Positions 1 through 7,374 of a stretch of 11,234 nucleotides of DNA are shown here, one piece after another. The position numbers were made by a program, and so were the translations under genes. Within the stretch, counting starts at the first letter, position 1. Each line of letters opens with the position of its first letter. The stretch is from Burkholderiales bacterium UBA1834 (GTDB lineage: Bacteria > Pseudomonadota > Gammaproteobacteria > Burkholderiales > Burkholderiaceae_C): assembly GCA_002339015.1 (NCBI GenBank), contig DDJC01000059.1, forward strand, positions 1-11,234, written 5' to 3'. A model generated the notes under the pieces. That model was not told where the DNA came from, made no database searches, and saw only the letters and a program-made list of their open reading frames with translations.

Positions 1-1013
1 ACCATACCGGCGCGCACAAGGTCAACAACACCATCGGCCAGGCCTTGCTGGCCAGGCGCATGGGCAAGCCCCGCGTGATTGCCGAGACCGGTGCCGGCCA
101 GCACGGCGTGGCCACGGCCACCATCTGCGCCCGTTACGGCATGGAGTGTGTGGTCTACATGGGCTCCGAAGATGTCAAGCGCCAATCGCCCAACGTCTAC
201 CGCATGCACCTGCTGGGCGCCAAGGTGGTGCCCGTCGAATCCGGCAGCAAGACGCTGAAGGATGCGCTGAACGAAGCGATGCGCGACTGGGTCACCAACG
301 TCGAGAACACCTTCTACATCATCGGCACGGTGGCCGGTCCTGCACCGTACCCGGCCATGGTGCGCGATTTCCAGAGCGTGATCGGCGAAGAGTGCCTCAC
401 GCAGATGCCCACCAAGATCGGCCGGCAGCCCGATGCCGTCATCGCCTGCGTGGGCGGTGGCAGCAATGCCATGGGCATTTTCTATCCCTACATCCCGCAC
501 GAATCCGTGCGCCTGATCGGCGTGGAGGCAGCGGGCGAGGGCTATGACAGCGACAAGCACTCAATGTCCCTGCAATTGGGCTCGCCCGGCGTGCTCCACG
601 GCAACCGCACCTACCTGCTCCAGGATGCCAATGGCCAGATCACCGAGACGCACTCGATCTCGGCCGGTCTGGACTACCCTGGCGTGGGGCCCGAGCATGC
701 CTACCTGAAGGACATCGGCCGTGCCGAGTACGTCGGCATCACAGACAAGGAAGCGTTGGCCGCTTTCCACCGCTTGTGCCGCACCGAAGGCATCATCCCG
801 GCGCTGGAATCCAGCCACGCGGTGGCCTATGGCATGAAGCTGGCGGCTACCATGCGTCCGGACCAGCACATCCTGGTCAACCTTTCGGGCCGTGGCGACA
901 AGGACATCGGCACCGTGGCCGACCTGTCCGGCACCGAGTTCTACGACCGGCCGTCGCAGCGCGGCGTGACCGTGAAGGGCGCCCCCGCCAGCGGCCAGGG
1001 AGACCAGGCATGA
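1..1013 (+). CDS. trpB: tryptophan synthase beta chain (5' end outside the window)
   Basis: TrpB is the PLP-dependent subunit of the cytoplasmic alpha2beta2 tryptophan synthase. It condenses indole, channelled from TrpA, with L-serine to give L-tryptophan. The frame is open from the window edge: bases 1-2 end a split codon and the first whole codon is at 3-5. The visible part is 336 residues. It opens with HTGAHKVNN, whose Lys (codon 18-20) forms the Schiff base with PLP. The catalytic Glu of AETGAGQHG (codon 84-86) follows 22 residues later, the same spacing as K87/E109 in Salmonella. Further on are the phosphate-binding CVGGGSNA, SAGLDYPGVGPEHAYL, and NLSGRGDKD near the C-terminus. By comparison with the family about 80-90 N-terminal residues are missing. 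The stop TGA (1011-1013) overlaps the trpA start in ATGA, so translational coupling with trpA is likely. No defect is seen. Confidence 0.98.
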   Translation, partial: HTGAHKVNNTIGQALLARRMGKPRVIAETGAGQHGVATATICARYGMECVVYMGSEDVKRQSPNVYRMHLLGAKVVPVESGSKTLKDALNEAMRDWVTNVENTFYIIGTVAGPAPYPAMVRDFQSVIGEECLTQMPTKIGRQPDAVIACVGGGSNAMGIFYPYIPHESVRLIGVEAAGEGYDSDKHSMSLQLGSPGVLHGNRTYLLQDANGQITETHSISAGLDYPGVGPEHAYLKDIGRAEYVGITDKEALAAFHRLCRTEGIIPALESSHAVAYGMKLAATMRPDQHILVNLSGRGDKDIGTVADLSGTEFYDRPSQRGVTVKGAPASGQGDQA

Positions 1014-1864
1014 GCAGCGCTTCCAGTGCGGTTGGCCTGAACCGCATCGACGTCACCTTCGCGCAATTGCGCGAGCAAGGCCGCAAGGCCCTGATCCCCT
1101 TCATCCACTGCGGTGATCCTTATCCCGATTTGTCGCCCGAGCTGATGTGGGCCATGGCCGATGCCGGCGCCGACGTGATCGAGTTGGGCGTGCCCTTCAG
1201 CGATCCGATGGCCGACGGCCCCGTGATCCAGGCCGCGGCCGAGCGTGCCCTGGCCCATGGCATCTCTTTGGTGCATGTGCTGGCCGATGTGAGGCGCTTT
1301 CGCACACGCAACACCACGACGCCGGTGGTGTTGATGGGCTACGCCAACCCGATTGAACGCTATGACCTGGCGCATGGTCCGGGCGCCTTCGTCAAGGCGG
1401 CCCGTGCGGCCGGCGTGGATGGCGTTCTCGTGGTGGATTACCCGCCCGAGGAGTGCGAAGAGTTCGCCGCTACCTTGAAGAGCCAGGGCTTGGCCCCCAT
1501 CTTCTTGCTGGCACCCACCTCCACGGAAGAACGCATGGCTTCGGTCGGTCGCATCGCCAGCGGTTACGTCTACTACGTCTCGCTCAAGGGCGTGACGGGG
1601 GCTGGCCATCTGGACACCAGTGCCGTGGCTGCCGCCATTCCCCGCATCCGCCAGCACGTCCACATCCCGGTGGGCGTGGGCTTCGGCATTCGCGATGCTG
1701 AAACAGCCAAGGCCGTGGCCTCTGTGTCCGATGCTGTCGTCATCGGTTCCCGCATTGTGCAATTGCTCGAAAAGCAAAGCCGTGAGACCATCGCCGCCGC
1801 CGCGGGCGCGTTCATTGCTGATATCCGTTCGGCGCTCGATTCCCTGAAAGGACCTTCGTCATGA
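1010..1864 (+). CDS. trpA: tryptophan synthase alpha chain
   Basis: TrpA is a TIM-barrel lyase that cleaves indole-3-glycerol phosphate to indole and glyceraldehyde-3-phosphate and passes the indole to TrpB. The product is 284 residues, slightly longer than the roughly 268 usual in enterics. The extra length is mainly an N-terminal lead (MSSASSAVGLNRI) and a C-terminal tail. The catalytic pair is E58 (VIELGVPFSDP) and D69 (PMADGP), with the 11-residue spacing of E49/D60. YYVSLKGVTGAG carries the mobile loop 6 region, and VGVGFGI and VIGSRIV near the end form the phosphate-binding site. The ATG at 1010 is chosen because it overlaps the trpB stop (ATGA) and has a good Shine-Dalgarno (AGGGAG, about 7 bases upstream). 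The loop usually reading TAGDP reads IHCGDP here (H33, C34), which is unusual. The stop overlaps the accD start by 4 bases. Confidence 0.97.
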   Translation: MSSASSAVGLNRIDVTFAQLREQGRKALIPFIHCGDPYPDLSPELMWAMADAGADVIELGVPFSDPMADGPVIQAAAERALAHGISLVHVLADVRRFRTRNTTTPVVLMGYANPIERYDLAHGPGAFVKAARAAGVDGVLVVDYPPEECEEFAATLKSQGLAPIFLLAPTSTEERMASVGRIASGYVYYVSLKGVTGAGHLDTSAVAAAIPRIRQHVHIPVGVGFGIRDAETAKAVASVSDAVVIGSRIVQLLEKQSRETIAAAAGAFIADIRSALDSLKGPSS

Positions 1865-2733
1865 GCTGGCTCGAAAAACTGCTGCCGCCCAAGATTCAGC
1901 CGACCGATCCGGCTGAGCGGCGCACCATGCCCGAGGGCCTGTGGACCAAGTGCCCTTCCTGCGAAACAGTGCTCTACAAGAGCGATCTGAGCGCCAACCA
2001 GTACGTCTGCCCCAAGTGCAACTTCCACAACCGCATCGGCGCCCGTGAGCGCCTGGATGCCTTCCTGGATGCCGAGGGCCGTTACGAGATCGGCCAGGAA
2101 ATCCTGCCGGTCGACGCGCTCAAGTTCCGCGACAGCAAGAAATACCCGGATCGCCTCAAACAGGCCATGGAAGCCACGGGTGAGACCGATGCGCTGGTGG
2201 TGCTGGGGGGATCCGTGCACGGCATCGCCCTGGTGGCCGCCTGTTTTGAGTTCGATTTCATGGGGGGCTCGATGGGCTCCGTGGTGGGTGAGCGTTTCGC
2301 GCGTGGCGTCGAGACGGCCGTCGACCAGAAGACGCCGTTCGTGTCCTTCACGGCCACGGGTGGTGCCCGCATGCAGGAAGGCCTGCTGAGCCTGATGCAG
2401 ATGGCCAAGACCAACGCCGCACTCACCCGCCTGGCCAAGGCCAAGTTGCCCTACATCAGCGTGCTGACCGACCCGACCATGGGTGGTGTGTCCGCCAGCT
2501 TCGCCTTCATGGGCGATGTGGTGATCGCCGAGCCCAAGGCGCTGGTGGGCTTCGCCGGCCCCCGCGTGATCGAAAATACCGTGCGTGAGAAGCTGCCTGA
2601 GGGCTTCCAGCGTGCCGAGTTCCTGCTGCAGCAGGGCGCCATCGACATGATCGTCGACCGTCGCGAGCTCAAGCAGACCATCGCCCGCCAGTTGGCCATG
2701 CTGCTGCGCCAGCCGGCCGACGCGTTGGTGTGA
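1861..2733 (+). CDS. accD: acetyl-CoA carboxylase carboxyltransferase subunit beta
   Basis: AccD is the beta half of the carboxyltransferase of acetyl-CoA carboxylase. With AccA it moves the carboxyl group from biotin on AccB to acetyl-CoA, giving malonyl-CoA for fatty-acid synthesis in the cytoplasm. The product has 290 residues, a normal family length. An N-terminal zinc ribbon is visible as C31-X2-C34-X15-C50-X2-C53, the same spacing as in E. coli. The crotonase-fold carboxyltransferase domain follows, with GGSMGSVVGERFARG, GGARMQEG (167-174), TDPTMGGVSASFA (203-215) and GFAGPRVIE (230-238), the Gly-rich turns that form the oxyanion holes. The ATG overlaps the trpA stop (ATGA) and has AAGGA about 8 bases upstream. 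Linkage of accD to trpBA upstream and folC downstream is common in proteobacteria. Two G6 runs (2205-2210 and near 2261-2266) lie in frame and cause no visible disruption. Confidence 0.98.
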   Translation: MSWLEKLLPPKIQPTDPAERRTMPEGLWTKCPSCETVLYKSDLSANQYVCPKCNFHNRIGARERLDAFLDAEGRYEIGQEILPVDALKFRDSKKYPDRLKQAMEATGETDALVVLGGSVHGIALVAACFEFDFMGGSMGSVVGERFARGVETAVDQKTPFVSFTATGGARMQEGLLSLMQMAKTNAALTRLAKAKLPYISVLTDPTMGGVSASFAFMGDVVIAEPKALVGFAGPRVIENTVREKLPEGFQRAEFLLQQGAIDMIVDRRELKQTIARQLAMLLRQPADALV

Positions 2734-2741
2734 GGGTGTAT

Positions 2742-2811
2742 CGCGTCACTGCGCCGTCCTCTGAACTGCTGATGACACCCTACGGGCTGCCTTCGGGTGG
2801 CCCGTGACGCG
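2742..2811 (+). promoter_or_regulatory. nested RNA stem-loop with UUCG tetraloop between accD and folC
   Basis: Two inverted repeats are nested 8 bases after the accD stop. The inner one is ACGGGCTGCC (2782-2791), loop TTCG (2792-2795), GGTGGCCCGT (2796-2805). It makes a 10-base-pair helix with two G-U pairs, and its C-G closing pair gives the very stable cUUCGg tetraloop. The outer one is CGCGTCAC (2742-2749) against GTGACGCG (2804-2811), 8 perfect pairs. The two share bases 2804-2805, so the inner helix shortens to 8 pairs when both form. No run of T follows, so this is not a classical intrinsic terminator. An mRNA processing or stability element, attenuation structure or Rho-linked site are all possible. 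The structure is seen; the role is inferred. Confidence 0.5.
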
Positions 2812-2957
2812 TCTGGTGCCGGCCAAGGCAGCCCTGTCCAACCTCCGTGCCTCGCTGCCGCTGAAGCACGCTGTCAGCGCGCCCAGAACCCTTGTGATTC
2901 GGTGTTTCCGCCCCGATCTGCCCGTCACCTTCTTTCGATCCTTTGCTGACCTTGTCC

Positions 2958-4364
2958 ATGACCTCCCGCCACGCGACCCTGGCCGACTGGCTGGCCCACT
3001 GTGAACGCCTGCACACCGCCCAGATCGAGCTGGGCCTGGAGCGCGTGGCCAGCGTGTGGCAGCGCATGGGCGTCACCCTGGGCACGCCCATCGTCGACGG
3101 CGCCGCGACTCAGGAAGTGGCGGATGGCGCCCCGGTGGTCTTCACTGTCGCAGGCACCAATGGCAAGGGGTCGACCTGCGCCATGCTGGAAAGCATCCTG
3201 CTGGCCGCGGGCTACCGAACTGGCGTGTATGGGTCGCCGCACCTGGTGCATTTCGAGGAACGCTGCCGCATCAACGGCGTCCCCGCGAAGGCCGATGAGT
3301 TTCTCCCGCATTTCGAGGCGGTCGAGCAAGTCCGAGGCGAAACGCCGCTCACGTACTTCGAATTCACGACTTTGGCCATCATGCGCCTCATGGCCCAGGC
3401 CGGGCTGGACGCGGTGATCCTGGAGGTGGGGCTGGGCGGACGCCTGGATGCCGTCAACATCATCGACGCAGATTGCGCGGTGATCACCAGCATCGACCTG
3501 GACCACATGGCATTCCTGGGCCCCGACCGCGAGGCCATCGGCCGCGAGAAGGCCGGCATCATGCGGGCAGGCCGGCCGGCCGTCGTCTCCGATCCCAAGG
3601 TGCCAGACAGCGTCGTGGCGCATGCCGAAGCCCTGGGCGCCGACCTGTGGCTGTTCGGGCGGGATCACAACTACGCGGGCGACCGTCAGCAGTGGTCCTG
3701 GGGGGGGCGCAGCAAGCGCTTCAACGGCATGGCCTACCCGTCCCTGCGGGGCGCCAACCAGTTGCTCAACGCCTCGGGTGTGCTGGCCGCACTGGAGGCC
3801 GTGCGCCATCGTCTGCCGGTGCCGGCCCAAGCCGTGCGCACGGGCTTGGCGACGGTGGAGCTTCCGGGCCGTTTCCAGATCGTGGCAGGCCAGCCTACGC
3901 TGATCCTCGACGTGGCCCACAATCCGCATGCCGCCGCCACGCTGGCCGTCAATCTGGACCAAATGGGCTTCTTCCCGCGCACCCATGTGGTGTGGGGCGC
4001 CATGGCCGACAAGGACATGGCCGGCATGGTGGAAAAGCTGCTGCCTTTGGTCGATGCCTGGCACTGCTGTGATCTGCCTACCCCCCGTGCCGCCTCGTCG
4101 GAGCAACTGGCCGACCTGGTTCGGGCGCTGCTGGCCCAGCCGGGGCCCGTCACGCTGCCCAAGGCGACCGTGAACACCCACCCGGATCCGATGGCCGCGC
4201 TGCACGCGGCGCTCGCGAAGGCGGACCCGGCGGATAGAATCCTGGTCTTCGGCTCCTTCTTCACGGTGGGCGGGGTGCTGCACGACGGCCTGCCCCGCCT
4301 GAATGCGCCCCACATGCCGGGAAGCGTCCCCCCGAACACCCCGTCGAGTGCCCCCGCGGGCTGA
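2958..4364 (+). CDS. folC: bifunctional dihydrofolate synthase / folylpolyglutamate synthase
   Basis: FolC is an ATP-dependent Mur-type ligase. It adds L-glutamate to dihydropteroate to make dihydrofolate, and then extends the glutamate tail of tetrahydrofolates. The chosen ATG gives 468 residues (MTSRHATLADWLAHCERLH), somewhat longer than the 422 of E. coli, as is common in Burkholderiales. Visible motifs are the P-loop AGTNGKGS (65-72), GSPHLVHFEERCRING (92-107), EVGLGGRLDAVN (156-167), TSIDLDHMAFLG with the metal-binding region, REKAGI with the probable carbamylated Lys K198, LDVAHNPHA (318-325) and GSFFTVGGV (432-440). An in-frame TTG at 2943 could add five residues. ATG 2958 fits the family start better, though no clear Shine-Dalgarno is seen. 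A run of eight G (3700-3707) lies inside the gene and the frame is intact through it. The gene follows the 224-base gap after accD, so it may have its own transcription or processing signals. Confidence 0.96.
   Translation: MTSRHATLADWLAHCERLHTAQIELGLERVASVWQRMGVTLGTPIVDGAATQEVADGAPVVFTVAGTNGKGSTCAMLESILLAAGYRTGVYGSPHLVHFEERCRINGVPAKADEFLPHFEAVEQVRGETPLTYFEFTTLAIMRLMAQAGLDAVILEVGLGGRLDAVNIIDADCAVITSIDLDHMAFLGPDREAIGREKAGIMRAGRPAVVSDPKVPDSVVAHAEALGADLWLFGRDHNYAGDRQQWSWGGRSKRFNGMAYPSLRGANQLLNASGVLAALEAVRHRLPVPAQAVRTGLATVELPGRFQIVAGQPTLILDVAHNPHAAATLAVNLDQMGFFPRTHVVWGAMADKDMAGMVEKLLPLVDAWHCCDLPTPRAASSEQLADLVRALLAQPGPVTLPKATVNTHPDPMAALHAALAKADPADRILVFGSFFTVGGVLHDGLPRLNAPHMPGSVPPNTPSSAPAG
3700..3707 (+). 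repeat. G8 homopolymer inside folC
   Basis: Eight consecutive G encode part of the FolC stretch SWGGRSK. Homology to FolC continues in the same frame on both sides, so the run is in frame as given. Tracts like this are prone to slippage in replication, transcription and sequencing. Confidence 0.9.
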
Positions 4365-4420
4365 GGCCAGGCCGCCTCGGCCCTCCCGCTGACCGATTCC
4401 CGTAGCCCCCCGCGACCCGC

Positions 4421-5242
4421 ATGCCGCTGCCATCGTTTTTCCAGCGCTTCCGTTCCGGTGCCCAGGCGCCGGCTCCCCAGGTCCAGCCTTTGTCGCCCGC
4501 CGACATTGAACAGGCCCGCGTCAGGGCCCGCCGCCGGATGATCGGGATGGCGGTGCTGGTGGGTGCTGGCGTGATCGGATTCCCCTGGCTGTTCGAAACC
4601 CAGCCGCGCCCGCTCGCCACCGACATCCAGGTGGTCAACGCCGCAGCCACGGGAGCGACTGCCGTCACGCCGTCCGCGCGTCTGGCCAGCGGCAAAGTCA
4701 CGCAAGGGCCTGCCGAGCCGGTGGTGCCGCCGCAGGTCAGCCGGGCACTGGATGCAGAGCGCAGTGCCCAGGTGGCCGCGCGCAGCGAAACCGTGGCTGG
4801 CGAGGAGATCGTCGAGGCGCCGGAGCCGAAGCCAGAACCAAAACCGGTGCTCAAGCCGGCGGCCCGCGAGCCTGAACCCAAGCCCGAGCCCAAGCCTGCG
4901 CTCAGGAAGCCCGAGGCGACCAAGCCGACGGACAAGAAGCCCATCACGTCCACCAAGCCTGAAGCCAAAATCGAGACCAAGCCGACGGCCAAGGACAGCA
5001 AGGACGACGCCGACACCCGCTACATCGTCCAGGTGGGCGCTTTTGGCGACAACACCACGGCCCATGCCGCCCGCATGAAGGTCGAGCGCCTGGGCATCAA
5101 GACCTACACCCAGGCTGTGGACACGCCCACGGGCAAAAAGATCCGTGTGCGCGTCGGCCCCTACACCAACAAGGCCGACGCCGACAAGGCCATGGCCACA
5201 TTGCGCAAAGCTGGCCTGGCTGGTCAGTTGCTCACCCTGTAA
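4421..5242 (+). CDS. dedD: SPOR-domain cell-division protein, DedD-like
   Basis: This 273-residue protein has the layout of DedD-type septal proteins, which bind denuded peptidoglycan glycans at the division site. A short cytoplasmic N-terminus (1-36, with RVRARRR before the membrane) leads to one membrane segment (about 40-58, IGMAVLVGAGVIGFPWLF). A long periplasmic linker rich in Pro, Lys and Glu follows (about 70-195), with PEPKPEPKP occurring twice (134-142 and 151-159). A C-terminal SPOR domain occupies about 197-273: YIVQVGAFGDNTTA, KVERLGIKTYT, IRVRVGPYTNKADADKA, ending AGLAGQLLTL. The place between folC and cvpA is exactly that of E. coli dedD, which supports the symbol; sequence identity in the linker is not expected. 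The ATG at 4421 is kept because a conserved basic N-terminus precedes the membrane segment. No Shine-Dalgarno is evident in the C-rich 56-base gap upstream. Confidence 0.9.
   Translation: MPLPSFFQRFRSGAQAPAPQVQPLSPADIEQARVRARRRMIGMAVLVGAGVIGFPWLFETQPRPLATDIQVVNAAATGATAVTPSARLASGKVTQGPAEPVVPPQVSRALDAERSAQVAARSETVAGEEIVEAPEPKPEPKPVLKPAAREPEPKPEPKPALRKPEATKPTDKKPITSTKPEAKIETKPTAKDSKDDADTRYIVQVGAFGDNTTAHAARMKVERLGIKTYTQAVDTPTGKKIRVRVGPYTNKADADKAMATLRKAGLAGQLLTL
4820..4897 (+). repeat. duplicated PEPK linker repeat in the SPOR protein
   Basis: Bases 4820-4846 and 4871-4897 both encode PEPKPEPKP, separated by VLKPAARE. The codons differ between copies (for example CCAGAACCAAAA against CCCGAGCCCAAG). 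They are therefore either old duplications or convergent low-complexity sequence kept for an extended, charged periplasmic linker. The same Pro/Lys-rich character runs on to about residue 190. Confidence 0.7.
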
Positions 5243-5261
5243 GCCCTGAGAGAGCCCCTTC

Positions 5262-5786
5262 GTGGAAGAACTGAGCAACGCCACCGCCGGCTGGTCCATC
5301 GTGGACCTGGCTCTGGCCATCGGGCTGCTGCTGTCCATGGTGGTGGGCCTGTGGCGCGGCCTGCTGACCGAAGTGCTGTCCCTGCTGGGCTGGGTGGTGG
5401 CGTACTTTGTAGCGCAGTGGTGGGGCCCCGCGATGGGGCGCACGCTGCCCATTGATGAGCCTGGCTCGCGCCTGAACGTGCTGGCCGGGATGATGGTGGT
5501 GTTCGTGCTGACCTGGCTGAGCTGGGCCCTGCTGTCCTGGGCCTTGCGCCAGATCGTCAGCGCCTCTGGCCTGGGCGGCACCGACCGTCTGCTGGGCGGC
5601 ATGTTCGGCCTGGCGCGCGGGCTGCTGGTCGCGTTGGTGCTCTATACGCTGATCAGCATGACCCCCATGACCGACTGGGAGCCCTGGAAGGCCTCGCACG
5701 CTGCGCCCTGGCTGGCCGAGGTGATGGACATCCTGCGCCCCGTGCTGCCCGTCGAGGTGGTGAAGTATCTGCCGGCGTCGGCCTGA
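5262..5786 (+). CDS. cvpA: CvpA family inner-membrane protein
   Basis: This 174-residue protein belongs to the CvpA family. The founding E. coli member is needed for colicin V production and lies just before purF, as here; the molecular function is still unclear. Four hydrophobic segments can be seen at about residues 13-30, 36-55, 73-97 and 111-133. Family-typical stretches are GLWRGLLTEVLSLLGW (29-44), with the RG(x)3E pattern after the first segment, and DRLLGGMFGLARGLLVA (108-124). A short C-terminal tail ends VVKYLPASA. The start is taken as GTG 5262, 19 bases after the dedD stop, with AGAGAG about 8 bases upstream as a fair Shine-Dalgarno. No ATG would preserve the first membrane segment. 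The gene is co-directional with dedD and purF and very probably in the same transcript. Confidence 0.93.
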   Translation: MEELSNATAGWSIVDLALAIGLLLSMVVGLWRGLLTEVLSLLGWVVAYFVAQWWGPAMGRTLPIDEPGSRLNVLAGMMVVFVLTWLSWALLSWALRQIVSASGLGGTDRLLGGMFGLARGLLVALVLYTLISMTPMTDWEPWKASHAAPWLAEVMDILRPVLPVEVVKYLPASA

Positions 5787-5833
5787 TCCGGCCCGGCCCG
5801 TTTTGAAGTTTTTCGTGAACAAGAGGTGATCCC

Positions 5834-7360
5834 ATGTGCGGCATCGTTGGTGTGATTTCCAAGGCGCCTGTCAACCAGCTGATCTATGACGCGCTGCTGC
5901 TCCTTCAGCACCGTGGTCAGGACGCCGCCGGCATCGTGACGGCAGGCCCAGACGCGCATGGCCGCAAGTTCTACATGCACAAGGCGCGTGGCATGGTCAA
6001 GGATGTCTTCCGTACACGCAACATGCGTGCGCTGCCTGGCACGGTGGGCCTGGGGCAGGTGCGTTATCCCACGGCCGGCAATGCCTTCAACGAGGAAGAG
6101 GCCCAGCCCTTCTACGTGAACGCGCCGTTCGGCCTTGTGCTGGTGCACAACGGCAACCTGACCAACGCGCATGCCCTGCGCGACGAGCTGTTCGACATTG
6201 ATCGCCGCCACCTCAACACCGACAGTGACACCGAAGTCCTGATCAACGTGATGGCGCACGAACTGGAGCTGGCCGGCCGCGACCTGCCGCTGACGCCCGC
6301 CGCCGTGTTCAAGGCCGTTCGTGCCGTGCACAAGCGCATCAAGGGCTCGTACGCCGTGGTGTGCCTGATCGCCGGTTACGGCCTGGTGGCCTTCCGTGAT
6401 CCGTTCGGCATCCGCCCGCTGTGCTACGGCGAGGCCGACCTGCCCGAAGGCCGCGAGGTGATCGTGGCCAGCGAGTCCGTGGCCCTGGAAGGTACGGGCC
6501 ACCGCTTCGTGCGTGACGTGCAGCCCGGCGAGGCCCTGTTCATCGACCTGGACGGCGTGGTGCACGCCGAGCAGTGCGCCGACCACCCCGTGCTCAATCC
6601 CTGCATGTTCGAGTTCGTCTACCTGGCGCGCCCGGATTCCACCATCGACGGTGTGTCCGTCTACCAGGCCCGCCTTGAAATGGGCGAGACCTTGGCCCAG
6701 CGCGTCATCTCGACCATGCCGCCGTCCGAGATCGACGTCGTCATTCCCATTCCCGAATCCAGCCGCCCCTCGGCCATGCAGCTGGCGCAGAAGCTGGGCA
6801 AGCCCTATCGCGAAGGCTTCGTCAAGAACCGCTACGTGGGCCGCACCTTCATCATGCCGGGGCAGGGCGTGCGCAAGAAGTCCGTGCGCCAGAAGCTCAA
6901 TGCCATCGGCCTGGAGTTCAAGGGCCGCAACGTGCTGCTGGTCGATGACTCCATCGTGCGGGGCACCACCTCGAAGGAGATCGTGCAGATGGCCCGCGAG
7001 GCCGGCGCCAAGAAGGTCTACCTGGCCTCGGCCGCGCCGCCCGTGCGTTTTCCCAACGTCTACGGCATCGACATGCCCACCAAAGCCGAACTGGTGGCCC
7101 ATGGTCGCACGCTGGAAGACATCCGCCAGATCATCGGCGCCGATGCGCTGATCTACCAGGACGTTGACGCCATGAAACGCGTGGTCGGCAAGCTCAACCC
7201 CAACATCAAGGGTTTCGAGGCCTCGTGCTTCGACGGCACCTACATCACGGGTGACGTGAGCGCCGACGACTTCGCCGCCATCGAATCGCAACGCCTGACG
7301 CAGAAGGACGAGGAAGACGCGATCAACTCGCGCCTGGCCCTGCAGAGCGCCACCGACTGA
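5834..7360 (+). CDS. purF: amidophosphoribosyltransferase
   Basis: PurF makes 5-phosphoribosylamine from PRPP and glutamine, the committed first step of purine synthesis in the cytoplasm. The protein has 508 residues, close to the 505 of E. coli. It begins MCGIVGV, so removal of Met exposes the catalytic Cys of the N-terminal nucleophile glutaminase domain with no propeptide. This is the E. coli type rather than the Bacillus propeptide type. Glutaminase motifs are RYPTAGN (77-83), VHNGNLTN (104-111) and DPFGIRPL (189-196). The phosphoribosyltransferase domain carries YLARPDSTIDG, GFVKNRYVGRTFI and the PRPP loop VLLVDDSIVRGTTS (367-380). AGAGGTG (5822-5828) lies 5 bases before the ATG, the clearest ribosome site in this part of the cluster. 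The gene follows cvpA by 47 bases. Purine control by PurR is known in gammaproteobacteria, but I see no convincing operator here. Confidence 0.98.
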   Translation: MCGIVGVISKAPVNQLIYDALLLLQHRGQDAAGIVTAGPDAHGRKFYMHKARGMVKDVFRTRNMRALPGTVGLGQVRYPTAGNAFNEEEAQPFYVNAPFGLVLVHNGNLTNAHALRDELFDIDRRHLNTDSDTEVLINVMAHELELAGRDLPLTPAAVFKAVRAVHKRIKGSYAVVCLIAGYGLVAFRDPFGIRPLCYGEADLPEGREVIVASESVALEGTGHRFVRDVQPGEALFIDLDGVVHAEQCADHPVLNPCMFEFVYLARPDSTIDGVSVYQARLEMGETLAQRVISTMPPSEIDVVIPIPESSRPSAMQLAQKLGKPYREGFVKNRYVGRTFIMPGQGVRKKSVRQKLNAIGLEFKGRNVLLVDDSIVRGTTSKEIVQMAREAGAKKVYLASAAPPVRFPNVYGIDMPTKAELVAHGRTLEDIRQIIGADALIYQDVDAMKRVVGKLNPNIKGFEASCFDGTYITGDVSADDFAAIESQRLTQKDEEDAINSRLALQSATD

Positions 7361-7374
7361 TCTTGCCAAGTACC

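Noticed and set aside
2804..3004. Possible 66-residue plus-strand ORF in the accD-folC gap running into folC
   Set aside because: It overlaps the 5' end of folC in another frame, has no ribosome site and no recognisable sequence, and starts inside the stem-loop.
4363..4385. GC-rich inverted repeat at the folC stop (GGCCG/CGGCC)
   Set aside because: Only 5 clean base pairs with a 3-base loop and no T run. Such repeats are expected by chance at this GC content, and dedD follows closely.
3734..5602. Very long minus-strand open frame across folC, dedD and cvpA
   Set aside because: It lies opposite three well-supported genes. High GC at third positions leaves the antisense frames free of stops, and the translation has no recognisable domain.
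5787..5833. Possible promoter or PurR-like operator before purF
   Set aside because: TTGAAG is present, but no matching -10 and no symmetrical operator could be found in the 47-base gap.
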